A stretch of DNA of 42,398 bases from Candidatus Fermentithermobacillaceae bacterium (GCA_012512325.1 JAAZEL010000003.1:1-42398), one strand, 5' to 3'. Shown: positions 11,756 through 21,004, numbered from the stretch's first letter. The notes: generated by a model from the sequence alone, not told the origin. Numbers and translations: made by a program.

Positions 11756-12358
11756 CTATCTATAAATGCCTACGCATTGCAGGATCGTCTTGAACGTCCC
11801 GATGAGGAGCGCAAAGTTGTCGAAAATGCTGGTTGCGAACACCACCCCGAAAGATATCATCATGGTAAACCTACCTACCCGGCCGATGCTCCCTACTGCC
11901 CTCACGCGACTTGTGACCGAAAGCAGGAAATATATAACGGTGGCCAATACTCCGACGACCAGTATGATGTTGTTTAGGCTGTTGAGGGGAATCATAGTAG
12001 CCCTTATCTGAGACAGAATCCTGGATGAGATTATCCCCGTCATTGCCACTCCGGTTCCCAACCCTACAAGGAACGAAGTGGGGTATCGCTTAACCCAGGC
12101 ATGTTTTGGAGCAAGGCCGATGTACAGGCAGAGCCCCAACAGACACGGAATTATCAACCAGACGGAGCCTTGGCTGATAGGAGTAACGGCCTTTGCCTTT
12201 ATGTTGACCCATGCCATGGCAAGGGAATAGCCGGCAGAAAGCCCCACATAAAGGTGCTCTGCAAAACGATACAGCGGGTTTTCCTTAAACAGATACGAGT
12301 ATATGGCTATGATAGCGATTGCCGCTAACCAAATCTTCGGATCAGTACTCACGCTCAT
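11756..12358 (-). CDS. Uncharacterised polytopic membrane protein (about 6 TM)
   Basis: 200 aa with roughly six hydrophobic segments; tight spacing to neighbours, GGAGGTG upstream. Confidence 0.75.
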   Translation of the reverse strand: MSVSTDPKIWLAAIAIIAIYSYLFKENPLYRFAEHLYVGLSAGYSLAMAWVNIKAKAVTPISQGSVWLIIPCLLGLCLYIGLAPKHAWVKRYPTSFLVGLGTGVAMTGIISSRILSQIRATMIPLNSLNNIILVVGVLATVIYFLLSVTSRVRAVGSIGRVGRFTMMISFGVVFATSIFDNFALLIGTFKTILQCVGIYR

Positions 12359-12368
12359 CCACCTCCGG

Positions 12369-13205
12369 CTAGTTTTCCTCGCGGCTGGTACGCTTGTCTA
12401 TGAAGTAACATATATTGCCAATCACCAAGAACACCAGTATTGTCACATGTGCCAGCAACAGAGCACCCATGGCACCGCTGCCGGATCCTATGACGCCTGT
12501 TAGGAGCTCGTACTCGGCTGCCGCACGCAGCCCTCCCAACAGCCCTGCAAGATCTCCCGAATCGTATAGGGGCAGGACCACAGGTGTAATGGTGAACGAG
12601 ACACCGGGGATTACCGCTACACCGTAGGGAAGACCCAGCTGGCGTACATAGATGTCGGGGGTACTGCTGCTGAATGTGAAGAACGTGTGGATGTCCGCGG
12701 CAGTCTTCAGGTAATCCATGATGGGAAACTGCTTAATGTCATCACCGTTCACATCAACCGGAAATGCCGCATGCATATCCTGGGCGGCATATGCCACGGC
12801 TGCCTCCGATCCGGCTCGGAATCCCAGGTTGATATAGTCAACTCCATATGTCTTGCCTGCCTCCGCAAGGATCCGGAGGGCCCTGTCAGCCCATTCCGGC
12901 CCGTCAGGATAAGCGAAGCTCACACATACCACTTTTACTCCGTCCTTCTTTGCCAGGTGTCGCATGATAGCTTCGCTGATGGGAAAAGTCTCAGGCGCTG
13001 AACCCGCACTTACATCAAAAGAGAACATCACTACGTCGCCCGGCTCGAGGCCGTCGAGTCGATCGTAAACCTCCTGGGTGGTGTCAGTGACTATCAGGGG
13101 AACGGCAAATGGAACCAGTATAGGGATTAACACTGCGAGAGTTGTAACGCCGTATATGATCCGCCTGTCTATCCGCTGGAGTTTATTGACCCAACTCTCC
13201 TTCAT
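12369..13205 (-). CDS. Uncharacterised membrane-anchored protein (N-TM / soluble domain / C-TM)
   Basis: Hydrophobic segments near both ends (IIYGVTTLAVLIPILVPFAVPLIV; GALLLAHVTILVFLVIGNICYFI) around a ~180-aa domain. ATG at 13205 has GGGGGAGG upstream, 1 bp after the previous stop. Confidence 0.75.
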   Translation of the reverse strand: MKESWVNKLQRIDRRIIYGVTTLAVLIPILVPFAVPLIVTDTTQEVYDRLDGLEPGDVVMFSFDVSAGSAPETFPISEAIMRHLAKKDGVKVVCVSFAYPDGPEWADRALRILAEAGKTYGVDYINLGFRAGSEAAVAYAAQDMHAAFPVDVNGDDIKQFPIMDYLKTAADIHTFFTFSSSTPDIYVRQLGLPYGVAVIPGVSFTITPVVLPLYDSGDLAGLLGGLRAAAEYELLTGVIGSGSGAMGALLLAHVTILVFLVIGNICYFIDKRTSREEN

Positions 13206-13206
13206 C

Positions 13207-13824
13207 CTACTCCACCTCCCCCAAGTAGCCTCTTTCAATGCCCACCAGGATTCTTATACTCACGCTAATGGCACCTATGGCACTGCACACCATTAAGCCT
13301 CTTTGACCTGCCAGGTTCGGCACATTGTTCAGCCAGAAAAACAGCTTGCCGAAGGAAGGATGGATGAGCTCTCCCAGGCCTGTCTGGTACAAGATGCAGA
13401 TGATGCTCGTCACAAGCAGGACGGTCGCATCCAGGTTCCTGGCCACAAAAGCCCTATACGCCGCTGAGGCTACGTAGAATGCGAGCATGGCGAACATGGC
13501 TGCACCCATGGGAGCCATAAGTGAGTCGTATAAGAAGGTAAAGGTTGAAGATTGCGTTCCAAATGCGACACCGGCGAAGAACATCACCGCAATCCCAACA
13601 ATTAAGGCCAGGCTGTAGATGGTGTTCTTTCCCGTCTTAATGTTCCGGCCGTGTACCAGGACCAGGTTGATGGCTCCTACACCCAGAGCAAAAGAAGAGA
13701 TGATTATGCCCCAGTTTTGAACCTCAGACACCAGGTTTGACACTACGGGTATGTCCACAAATCCGCCCAGGATCATCAGGATCCCTATCACGAAGGTTAT
13801 GGCAACAGGAATTTCATAACGCAT
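13207..13824 (-). CDS. Uncharacterised polytopic membrane protein (about 6 TM)
   Basis: About six hydrophobic stretches; likely start MRYEIPVAITFVIG after GGGAGGT. Confidence 0.75.
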   Translation of the reverse strand: MRYEIPVAITFVIGILMILGGFVDIPVVSNLVSEVQNWGIIISSFALGVGAINLVLVHGRNIKTGKNTIYSLALIVGIAVMFFAGVAFGTQSSTFTFLYDSLMAPMGAAMFAMLAFYVASAAYRAFVARNLDATVLLVTSIICILYQTGLGELIHPSFGKLFFWLNNVPNLAGQRGLMVCSAIGAISVSIRILVGIERGYLGEVE

Positions 13825-13835
13825 GTCTGCTTGTC

Positions 13836-14639
13836 CTACCTCCCATACTTGGATAGTATCTGCCACAGCGAATCACTGCCCACAGTCTGCAATAGAGCGC
13901 CGAGAGCCAAGAGACCGATACATAGGAGTTTGATGATGTCCTGTCCCCATACAGCTCCCAGCCTGACGGGGGCTCTGGAGTAAAATGCACCTCCTGCAAA
14001 CATCTCATCTCCTAAGAGGGTGTAGTCGCAACACGCTACGAAGTTGGGGACTTGAAGAACATTGGTGGTGGCCCCGATCTGCACCGCCTCTAACCCAACT
14101 GCCGCCTCCGCCAGCAGAAGCGCTTCGGCGGCAAAGTTTCCGAACATCAGGTTTGCAGCGATCTTTTCCCTTTCCATTATCCCCATGGCCTGAGCCGCCG
14201 CAGGAAATTGGAGTTCCGAAACAAACCTGATGTTTTCCGGCTTGAAATTCTCCGCGGTGCCATGCCTGAGGTATGCTTCCCTCACCACAGATTCTGCGAT
14301 GGTATGCACCACCGGGTTCCTGTTGGTTACTATGAGGTCGCAATCGTATCGCGCGCAGAAGTTCGCTGTGGCCGCCAGTATATCCAAGCTGACCAAAGAC
14401 TCGGGTGCGCCTACCGCAGTGATGACTCCCGAGCCGGTACTGTAGTGAACCGGCCTTCCCATTTCAGTGGCCCTTCCCACAGCCTCTTCTATGGCTACAA
14501 ATCCCGGAATGGCCCTGATGGTTACGTCCTTTCCACTCTTGCTTCTGCGTATACCGTACAGGATTGCTATGAACATAAAAACCAGGACTGCAAAAGTGAA
14601 ACTTCGTTCCACGTTGAACATTAAGGATACCACTCCCAA
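13836..14639 (-). CDS. Membrane-anchored protein, DUF6754-like (family name tentative)
   Basis: N-terminal TM (FTFAVLVFMFIAILYGI), IPGFVAIEEAVGRATEMGRPVHYSTG, C-terminal TM (IIKLLCIGLLALGALL). Confidence 0.7.
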   Translation of the reverse strand: MGVVSLMFNVERSFTFAVLVFMFIAILYGIRRSKSGKDVTIRAIPGFVAIEEAVGRATEMGRPVHYSTGSGVITAVGAPESLVSLDILAATANFCARYDCDLIVTNRNPVVHTIAESVVREAYLRHGTAENFKPENIRFVSELQFPAAAQAMGIMEREKIAANLMFGNFAAEALLLAEAAVGLEAVQIGATTNVLQVPNFVACCDYTLLGDEMFAGGAFYSRAPVRLGAVWGQDIIKLLCIGLLALGALLQTVGSDSLWQILSKYGR

Positions 14640-14773
14640 TCAAGAAACAGATGCCGGCTTGCGATATCTCACGAACTCTAAGCAGACCCAGCCATCGCCT
14701 CCCCCAGCCGGTGGATACCTGTGTACAAGGCTGTGTCATCGTCCGTGTATGTGTATAACTATTCATATTCGTG

Positions 14774-14803
14774 AGTATAGCATGAAACTCCTTCTTTTGT
14801 CGC
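14774..14803 (-). promoter_or_regulatory. Candidate promoter of the membrane-protein operon
   Basis: TATACT (14779-14774) preceded at 18 bp by GCGACA on the minus strand; the -35 is weak. Confidence 0.4.
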
Positions 14804-14902
14804 ATAGAAGTGTTGAAAACGGCGATCTTTATACTCTCTTCTTGAAACGGTTCTGTTCGAATCAGTGGGTAAACTTGGGTTGGCAGCGGAAGAGGCGGTA
14901 CA

Positions 14903-15017
14903 ACATGAGCCCGGACCAGGCCATCCGGCCTGACTCATGTTTCCCGCTTGTGAGCTGTTTGAGTTGGCATGCATGAGAAAGCGGTCGACCCGGTGGGATT
15001 CATCAGATCGACCGCTT
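14903..15017. repeat. Two intergenic inverted repeats (stem-loops)
   Basis: ACATGAG...CAGGCC-atcc-GGCCTG...CTCATGT (14903-14940) and AAGCGGTCGA...TCGACCGCTT (14979-14988 / 15008-15017). Confidence 0.6.
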
Positions 15018-15129
15018 CCGCACACTTACGCGGTGGAAATCAAAGCGCAGGTGGTGGCATACCCTGTTCACGGGTTTCCTGGACTGCGCCGGTTGAAACA
15101 AAAGCCCTCGGCCTGCTATGACTCCGTGT

Positions 15130-16929
15130 TCACTCCAGCTTTACAGTCTCCGTCACACACCCTGCCCTGGGGCTCTTGACTTTGATGGCGACTTCGGTAC
15201 CCGGCTTGGCTTTCACCACCCAGCTTGCTTTCCTAACTCTCTCATCCCTTGCAGCGCGAGGTGTCCAGCTTGAGAAGGCTGCTGTAGTGCCCGACCTGCC
15301 GTCCAGATGGCCGATGGCTTGCTTTGCCTTGCCGATTACTTCGATGCAGCCTGCTTCAGTCCGGGCCTCTTGGCTGGGGCCCTCTTGGCTGGGGTCTTCC
15401 TGGCTTTGGGCTTCCCGGGTTTGGCCCTCCTGGCCCGATGCACACAATTCCGCCGTAACCGGCTCGGCCTTCTTAAGCTGCAGCGCCTTGTGGCTTCCAT
15501 ATGTGGGCAGGAAGCCTACATTTTTGACCACGGCGCTCACCTCATATACCCCGTCGCCCAAGGCCCTGCACTTAACATCATCAACCACGAGCCTGGGCAA
15601 GGTGGCAGCCGCCCTGATTATGAACATGGTGTTCTTGTGGCACTCGGCCTCAAGGAACTTGGGCGGCACGTTCTGGAGCACAAACTTGGCATACCAGCCA
15701 CCAATCTCCACTTCGCCCAGTTGGGGGTGGTTGAAAGGCCGCCAGTTCTCAAAGCCCCTGCCCGCCAGCTCCCGGTCGTTCCAGGCCAGCATCTTGAGAT
15801 AATCTTCCTCCTGTTCCTGAACCGACTTCTCCCTGGTTGGAAACTGGTGAATCCCCGACCGCTGCTCCAGATTCCAGGTTTCCACGGTGTACGCCAGGAT
15901 GCCCCGGTGGTCAAACAGCCAGTCGTCAAAAGCACCCCTGCTGTAGGCGTCTCCGCCCTCGTAGTACTCCTCGAAACACGGCTCACACGGGTAACCCGTT
16001 TCTTCAGCGCCCATTTCGCCGATGGCTATCAAGGCCTGGATATCCTGACGCGGGCTTTCCTTGGAGGAGTGAGATCCGGGAACCCGCAGGATTACCCCGC
16101 CTGTTGTGTGATATGTGAAGGCCAGGGAAATATTAGGATGGTTCGCAATGAACTCTGCAACCGCTCTGGTCTCGGGTTCAGACAGGGGGAATGCCCCTGC
16201 ACCGGGCTGCTCTACCTCAGGCACCCACTTAAACGGGAAATTTCGGTTGAAATCCAAGCCCCACTTCGGCGGAGCGTTCTTTATGGTGCCCCCGTCATGC
16301 TCCCGCAAAAATCCTTCCACGTAGACCCGGTAAAACGCGCCTTCATCCTCGTCAGGCTTCCTCCGCACCATCGCCCTGGGATCTCGGGAGGACACTTTCC
16401 ACTCGCCTGTCTCATCCCTCACCCGCATCATGAGGATATGCCCGTCTCCGTCCACATCGGCGGGGTACAAGCCCTCCAGCTCGTCGGGATTGGGGAAAGG
16501 ATACGGCCTGGGGGCTGATCTTAAGGTCTCGGGGGTTGTGAGGTACACCTCGGCCCCGTCTGGCGACACCCTCGGAATCACATACAAGGTGTTGCGCCTG
16601 AGCAATTTGGTGACCCGGTCATCCTTGCCGTAGTTCTCGAGGATGTATTTTACGGCATAGAGGTTTATCATTGACCCGGTTACTTCTCCGGCATGGAAGT
16701 TCCCGTCTATGTAGATTGCGGGTTTTTCGTCAGGATTGCCGGTTGTCCTGTCTGAAAGGGTGACAGCCCAGATATCCCGACCCTCGCCGCTCTTCCCGAT
16801 GGAGGATAGCTGGGCCAGATCCGGATACCGGCTTGCCATAGCCTTCAGGAACGATTCCATTTCCTCAAAGGTAAAGTAGTGGTCGAATCTGGCATTTGCA
16901 GGATCCACGGTTCTCCCCCCTGGTGTCAA
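15130..16929 (-). CDS. M14 family zinc carboxypeptidase
   Basis: IYIDGNFHAGEVTGSMINLYAVKYIL (HxxE), GLDFNRNFPFKW, AFTYHTTGGVILR, YTVETWNLE. Confidence 0.9.
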   Translation of the reverse strand: MTPGGRTVDPANARFDHYFTFEEMESFLKAMASRYPDLAQLSSIGKSGEGRDIWAVTLSDRTTGNPDEKPAIYIDGNFHAGEVTGSMINLYAVKYILENYGKDDRVTKLLRRNTLYVIPRVSPDGAEVYLTTPETLRSAPRPYPFPNPDELEGLYPADVDGDGHILMMRVRDETGEWKVSSRDPRAMVRRKPDEDEGAFYRVYVEGFLREHDGGTIKNAPPKWGLDFNRNFPFKWVPEVEQPGAGAFPLSEPETRAVAEFIANHPNISLAFTYHTTGGVILRVPGSHSSKESPRQDIQALIAIGEMGAEETGYPCEPCFEEYYEGGDAYSRGAFDDWLFDHRGILAYTVETWNLEQRSGIHQFPTREKSVQEQEEDYLKMLAWNDRELAGRGFENWRPFNHPQLGEVEIGGWYAKFVLQNVPPKFLEAECHKNTMFIIRAAATLPRLVVDDVKCRALGDGVYEVSAVVKNVGFLPTYGSHKALQLKKAEPVTAELCASGQEGQTREAQSQEDPSQEGPSQEARTEAGCIEVIGKAKQAIGHLDGRSGTTAAFSSWTPRAARDERVRKASWVVKAKPGTEVAIKVKSPRAGCVTETVKLE

Positions 16930-16995
16930 TTGAGCCTCTTTGGATGGCTCTCTACCGACGATTTCTCGTGACTCTAAATTTCTATTCTATTCTCC

Positions 16996-17433
16996 CTATG
17001 GGATACCTTCCGTCGAAACCCCGGACGGGGAAAAGTTCCGGACATCAGAAGGTTGAACATCAGGACTTGCACAGCGGACCCTTCGCACCAGTTGATCGCA
17101 CATGTAGCTAAGGCTTGCCCGGCCCGGCGAACCGGGCAGCCGGGCCAGATCCTGCCTGGCCGAATCGAGGAGGGCGCAAGCTACATGCCCGGCACGTCTC
17201 ACATAACCTCCGGCTATGAGTTTGCTTCGGAGTTCCGGGATCTTCCAATCAGGTACAGTCTTGTTTGACAGGCATTCAAGGATGTCACTGCCCACCTCCG
17301 ACTCCTTGGCATAAATGAGGGGTAGGGTAAGGGTCCCCTGCCTTAAGTCGCTGAACACAGGTTTGCCCAAGGATTCTCCGTCAGACACGATATCCGGGAT
17401 GTCGTCTACAATCTGAAACGCTGTGCCTATCTT
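16996..17433 (-). pseudogene. C-terminal remnant of a polyprenyl diphosphate synthase
   Basis: KIGTAFQIVDDIPDIVSDGESLGKPVFSDLRQGTLTLPLIYA carries the second Asp-rich motif and GKP..DL..G..TLP. The N-terminal half with the first DDxxD is absent. Confidence 0.8.
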
Positions 17434-18062
17434 TCAACTGCAAGCCGCTCCAAGTATCCACCGTCATCTCCGGCCGGGTATAGGCTGTAGGAGTCCTCCA
17501 TAGGCCTTGTTGGGTCAACCGCGCACAGCATGGCTCCATGGAGTCTCATGGAAGACAGAAACCTTCGGGCAGCCGCGTCCAAAGCATTTGAACGAACCGT
17601 GCCCTGAGTGGGGTCAGCCGGCTCTTCCGGACACTCTACCCCCATGACACCGCCCTTGCCGGCAGCGGGATTCCAAAAGCACGCCCTGTCGCACAAATTG
17701 TCCAGGTAGTCGCTTATGGTTTGGATGGCTACTATGGCCTTCACCAGGTCTTTCACCCTGTGGCCGTTCAGCAGGGCGAACACCGCCCCGCCCACACTAT
17801 GGAAACTCTTTTTGCCAATGGAGGCAAGGGCCTGGCCCCTTAGCTCCGGATCCGGGATACTTCGTGCCTTACGTTCCCATTCCTTCAGCTCTCGCTTTGC
17901 CAGGGGGAATATGCGACCGGCCATGGAGAGATACACCGAACATTCACGGAGGTTGGCAATAAGTTCCGGGAAAAACCCTCGGCAAGCAACCGGAAGGGCA
18001 CCGGTTTGCCGCTCCATGGTCCGTGCCCACCCCCGACATTGCCCGTGGAACCGCGGCTGCAA
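17427..18062 (-). pseudogene. N-terminal part of a DUF2600 / YtpB-like protein (tetraprenyl-beta-curcumene synthase family), truncated
   Basis: ELKEWERKARSIPDPELRGQALASIGKKSFHSVGGAVFALL, AIQTISDYLDNLCDR, LYPAGDDGGYLERL, then stops where the family normally continues. Confidence 0.75.
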
Positions 18063-18097
18063 CCCCTCGACTCAATCGGCCACCTCAACCCGTTGCT

Positions 18098-18970
18098 TTA
18101 CTTCCCAAACTCGCAAGGCTCATTCTTAGATCGCTTCAGGAGTCTTCTGAGGGTTGCCATGAACCCCTTTGACCTCCCATGGTCCTGAGGTTCGTCACCG
18201 CCTGACCGATCCCCGGATGCACCGCCCGAATCCGCCGGAATGCCGTCCCGAGAATACAAGGCCCTGCCCACTGCTTCTAACTGAGCTTCACTAGCATGCT
18301 GCCAATCGTAGTAGCTTATTCCCCTGAGGCCGTTGGCCCATGCCAGTTCGGCGAATCGCACAATCTCATCGGGAGTAACCTTCCCGTAGCACTGTCCTAC
18401 AGGAGCAAGGGGTAGCTTGTACTTGTCAAGTGCCCTTAGGCACAATGCAAACGCTTCTTCCAGGGGAATATTCATCGCGCCCCAGTAAACCTGGGGCAGA
18501 CACACAGAGCAAAAGGACGAGAACTCCGCGTATGGGAAGTTTTCGTGGTACTGGGGGAGGGCAAAAGTCGTGTAGCCCAGTGGAAGATCAGTGCCTATAG
18601 CGCGGGTCAGCTGGAGCCCCAACTCAAGCGCCTTGTGCTTGCCTTCTCGGCTTTCGTATTCTTTCTCGGCGTCGATCACCAACCAGTCAGCCCCGGCATC
18701 CAGGGCTTTGCGCATTGCCTTTACCTCGCCGGAGATGTTGTTGCCGTAGCTATATCCCCACGCTCCTACGACCAACCCAGCATCATGGGCGGGGCCGGCA
18801 AGCTGCTGCAACTGCTCAAGGAAAAGCCCCGAAGTGCCTCCGTCCCAAGCCTTGACCAGAAGGCCTGAAAGCCCCATGTTCACCGCTCTGCGTATCAGGT
18901 GTTCCAGGGGGCCGGCCTGTGACAACATCCATATCCATATATGCTTCCCTTCCCAGGGATGTGTAGGCAT
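18098..18970 (-). CDS. Hypothetical TIM-barrel / glycoside-hydrolase-like protein
   Basis: HIWIWMLSQAGPLEHLIRRAVNMGLSGLLVKAWDG, GADWLVIDAEKEYE, LPQVYWG, GISYYDWQHA; start MPTHPWEG after AGAGGGGG. Confidence 0.6.
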   Translation of the reverse strand: MPTHPWEGKHIWIWMLSQAGPLEHLIRRAVNMGLSGLLVKAWDGGTSGLFLEQLQQLAGPAHDAGLVVGAWGYSYGNNISGEVKAMRKALDAGADWLVIDAEKEYESREGKHKALELGLQLTRAIGTDLPLGYTTFALPQYHENFPYAEFSSFCSVCLPQVYWGAMNIPLEEAFALCLRALDKYKLPLAPVGQCYGKVTPDEIVRFAELAWANGLRGISYYDWQHASEAQLEAVGRALYSRDGIPADSGGASGDRSGGDEPQDHGRSKGFMATLRRLLKRSKNEPCEFGK

Positions 18971-19119
18971 CAGATGTCCCCCTCTGCCCTTGTTCGCCTG
19001 CCGGTTGGCGGCAGGCTCCGATCCGCGTTCTTTGTAACGATGCTCAATACATTGTTCTAATACTGTATGCAACCGCGAGTTGTTATGTTAACACGCGTCA
19101 AGCGCACCGCCGTCCTGGC

Positions 19120-19137
19120 TTATGCATCGATGCATAA
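19120..19137. promoter_or_regulatory. 18-bp perfect palindrome, candidate operator
   Basis: TTATGCATCGATGCATAA upstream of the rocB-like gene. Confidence 0.4.
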
Positions 19138-19216
19138 AAAAGAGGGAAAGGAGATACGCGGGTCGAAATGATGCCTCGCAAGGCACACAACATATAATCA
19201 ACACGCTATTGCCATA

Positions 19217-19232
19217 ATACCGGTGCCGGTAT
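19217..19232. promoter_or_regulatory. Inverted repeat, candidate operator
   Basis: ATACCGG-TG-CCGGTAT upstream of the rocB-like gene. Confidence 0.35.
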
Positions 19233-19363
19233 GAGCGCAAGTCTTCAGGCGTTACATAGTTGCCGGCCCTTTGCCCAATGCGACGCAGCGGGCATAGTAT
19301 CGGAGGTTTCAAGGGTTACACCCTGATATTTCAAGAGCACATACAAACGAAGGAGGCTGACAG

Positions 19364-21004
19364 ATGACCGTTTCGAGACAAGAGATTTACGACTTGATGC
19401 TGGAATTGGTGGCCATCCCAAGCGTGTCGCCGAGCCCGGCTGAAACCGAGCTAGCCGAGCTTATCTACAGCAAACTCGCCGAACTCCCGTACTTCAAGGC
19501 AAACAAAGATGACCTCGTTTACATCCCGGTTCCTGACGACCCCTATGGCCGCAAGGCGGTGTTCGCAATCGTAAGGGCACAGCCCGAAACCAATCGTACC
19601 CTCATCCTCACCGGCCATTTTGACGTGGTTGACACAAGCTCGGCAGGAGCGCTGGCCGACGTGGCCTTCAGACCTGAGGAATACACCAGGAGGATTCGAG
19701 AGCTCAAAATGCCGGAAGAAGCCCGCCAAGACCTTGAATCAGGCAAGTTCCTTTTCGGCAGGGGCGTCATGGATATGAAATTGGGCATAGCCATACAAAT
19801 GGCGCTGCTAGGGAAGTACTCTCAAGCACCGGAAAACCTGCCCGTGAACATCGCATTCCTTGCGGTAGGCGACGAGGAGAACAACTCGGCAGGTATGCGC
19901 GCTGCCATCACCTACCTGGCGAATATGCAAGCAGAGGGATACGACTTTCTCGCCTGCATAAACAGCGAAGGAGTGATCCCCAAGTTCCCGGGGGACACCA
20001 ACTGTTACGTCGACATCGGGACGATCGGCAAGATCATGCCCATGTTCTACTGCGTAGGACGGGAGTCCCATGTGGGCCAGTATTACGCCGGACTCAATGC
20101 CAACCTGCTGGCTGCTGCGGTGGTCATGGAACTCGAGGGCAACCCGGAATGGGCCGAAGAATGGAGAGGCGAGGTATACCCGCCGCCTGCCTCCCTCAAG
20201 CTCAAGGACCTGAGAGACATTTACTCCGTCACCCTGCCTGCCAGGGCCGTGGTGTATTTCAACCATCTGACCGTCACCGGCACTCCCGATGAGATACTCG
20301 AAAAAATGAAGTCCGTGGCCCACAAAGCCTTCGAAAGAGCTGTTGAGCATATGTCCAGGAGCGCAGCCAGCTTCTGGGAAAGGGCCAAGGCCCCCGCGCC
20401 GGTTCCCTGGGAACCCAAGGTCATCACCGTACAAGAGCTGGTAAGCGAAGTAGCCCAAACCTTCCATGGGGACTTGGATGGCCATATCAAGGCCTATATC
20501 GGCAAGCTCCCCGAAGGCACGGACGAAAGGGAGAAATCCCTGTTTGTAATGGAAGAACTCTTGAAGTTCTATCCGGATAAGAATCCCATGATCGTAGTAG
20601 GTTTCCTGCCGCCCTACTACCCCCACAGGACAAACAAGCGGGAGTCAGCCAGGGAAAAAGGCTTGCTTGACGCCGTGAACCGGCTTATCGCCCAAGCCAA
20701 GGCCGAGTTTAACGAGACTCTGGTGATTTCAGAGCATTTTGCCTCCATCAGCGACCTGAGTTATGTGGGATTCCAGGGCAAACGGGAAGAACTGGTCCCC
20801 CTTGCCCACAACACTCCAGGATGGGGCGTTATCTACGATATCGACCTGGACAACCTGCTCAAACTTGACATCCCCGTGGTAAACCTTGGGCCGTGGGGCA
20901 AGGATGCCCACAAGTTCATGGAAAGGGTGGAGTTGGATTATTCCCTTGAGGTCGTGCCGGTACTGTTGGAGTCGCTGATTGAAAAACTGGCTCAATTGGA
21001 TTAG
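19364..21004 (+). CDS. M20 family peptidase, RocB-like (arginine utilisation)
   Basis: 546 aa; LILTGHFDVVDTS, FGRGVMDMKLGIA, AVGDEENNSAGMRAA, VNLGPWGKDAHKFMERVELDYS. Confidence 0.88.
   Translation: MTVSRQEIYDLMLELVAIPSVSPSPAETELAELIYSKLAELPYFKANKDDLVYIPVPDDPYGRKAVFAIVRAQPETNRTLILTGHFDVVDTSSAGALADVAFRPEEYTRRIRELKMPEEARQDLESGKFLFGRGVMDMKLGIAIQMALLGKYSQAPENLPVNIAFLAVGDEENNSAGMRAAITYLANMQAEGYDFLACINSEGVIPKFPGDTNCYVDIGTIGKIMPMFYCVGRESHVGQYYAGLNANLLAAAVVMELEGNPEWAEEWRGEVYPPPASLKLKDLRDIYSVTLPARAVVYFNHLTVTGTPDEILEKMKSVAHKAFERAVEHMSRSAASFWERAKAPAPVPWEPKVITVQELVSEVAQTFHGDLDGHIKAYIGKLPEGTDEREKSLFVMEELLKFYPDKNPMIVVGFLPPYYPHRTNKRESAREKGLLDAVNRLIAQAKAEFNETLVISEHFASISDLSYVGFQGKREELVPLAHNTPGWGVIYDIDLDNLLKLDIPVVNLGPWGKDAHKFMERVELDYSLEVVPVLLESLIEKLAQLD

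Noticed and set aside
15307-16518. 403-aa plus-strand ORF antisense to the M14 carboxypeptidase
   Set aside because: The sense strand carries clear M14 motifs; the antisense translation shows none.
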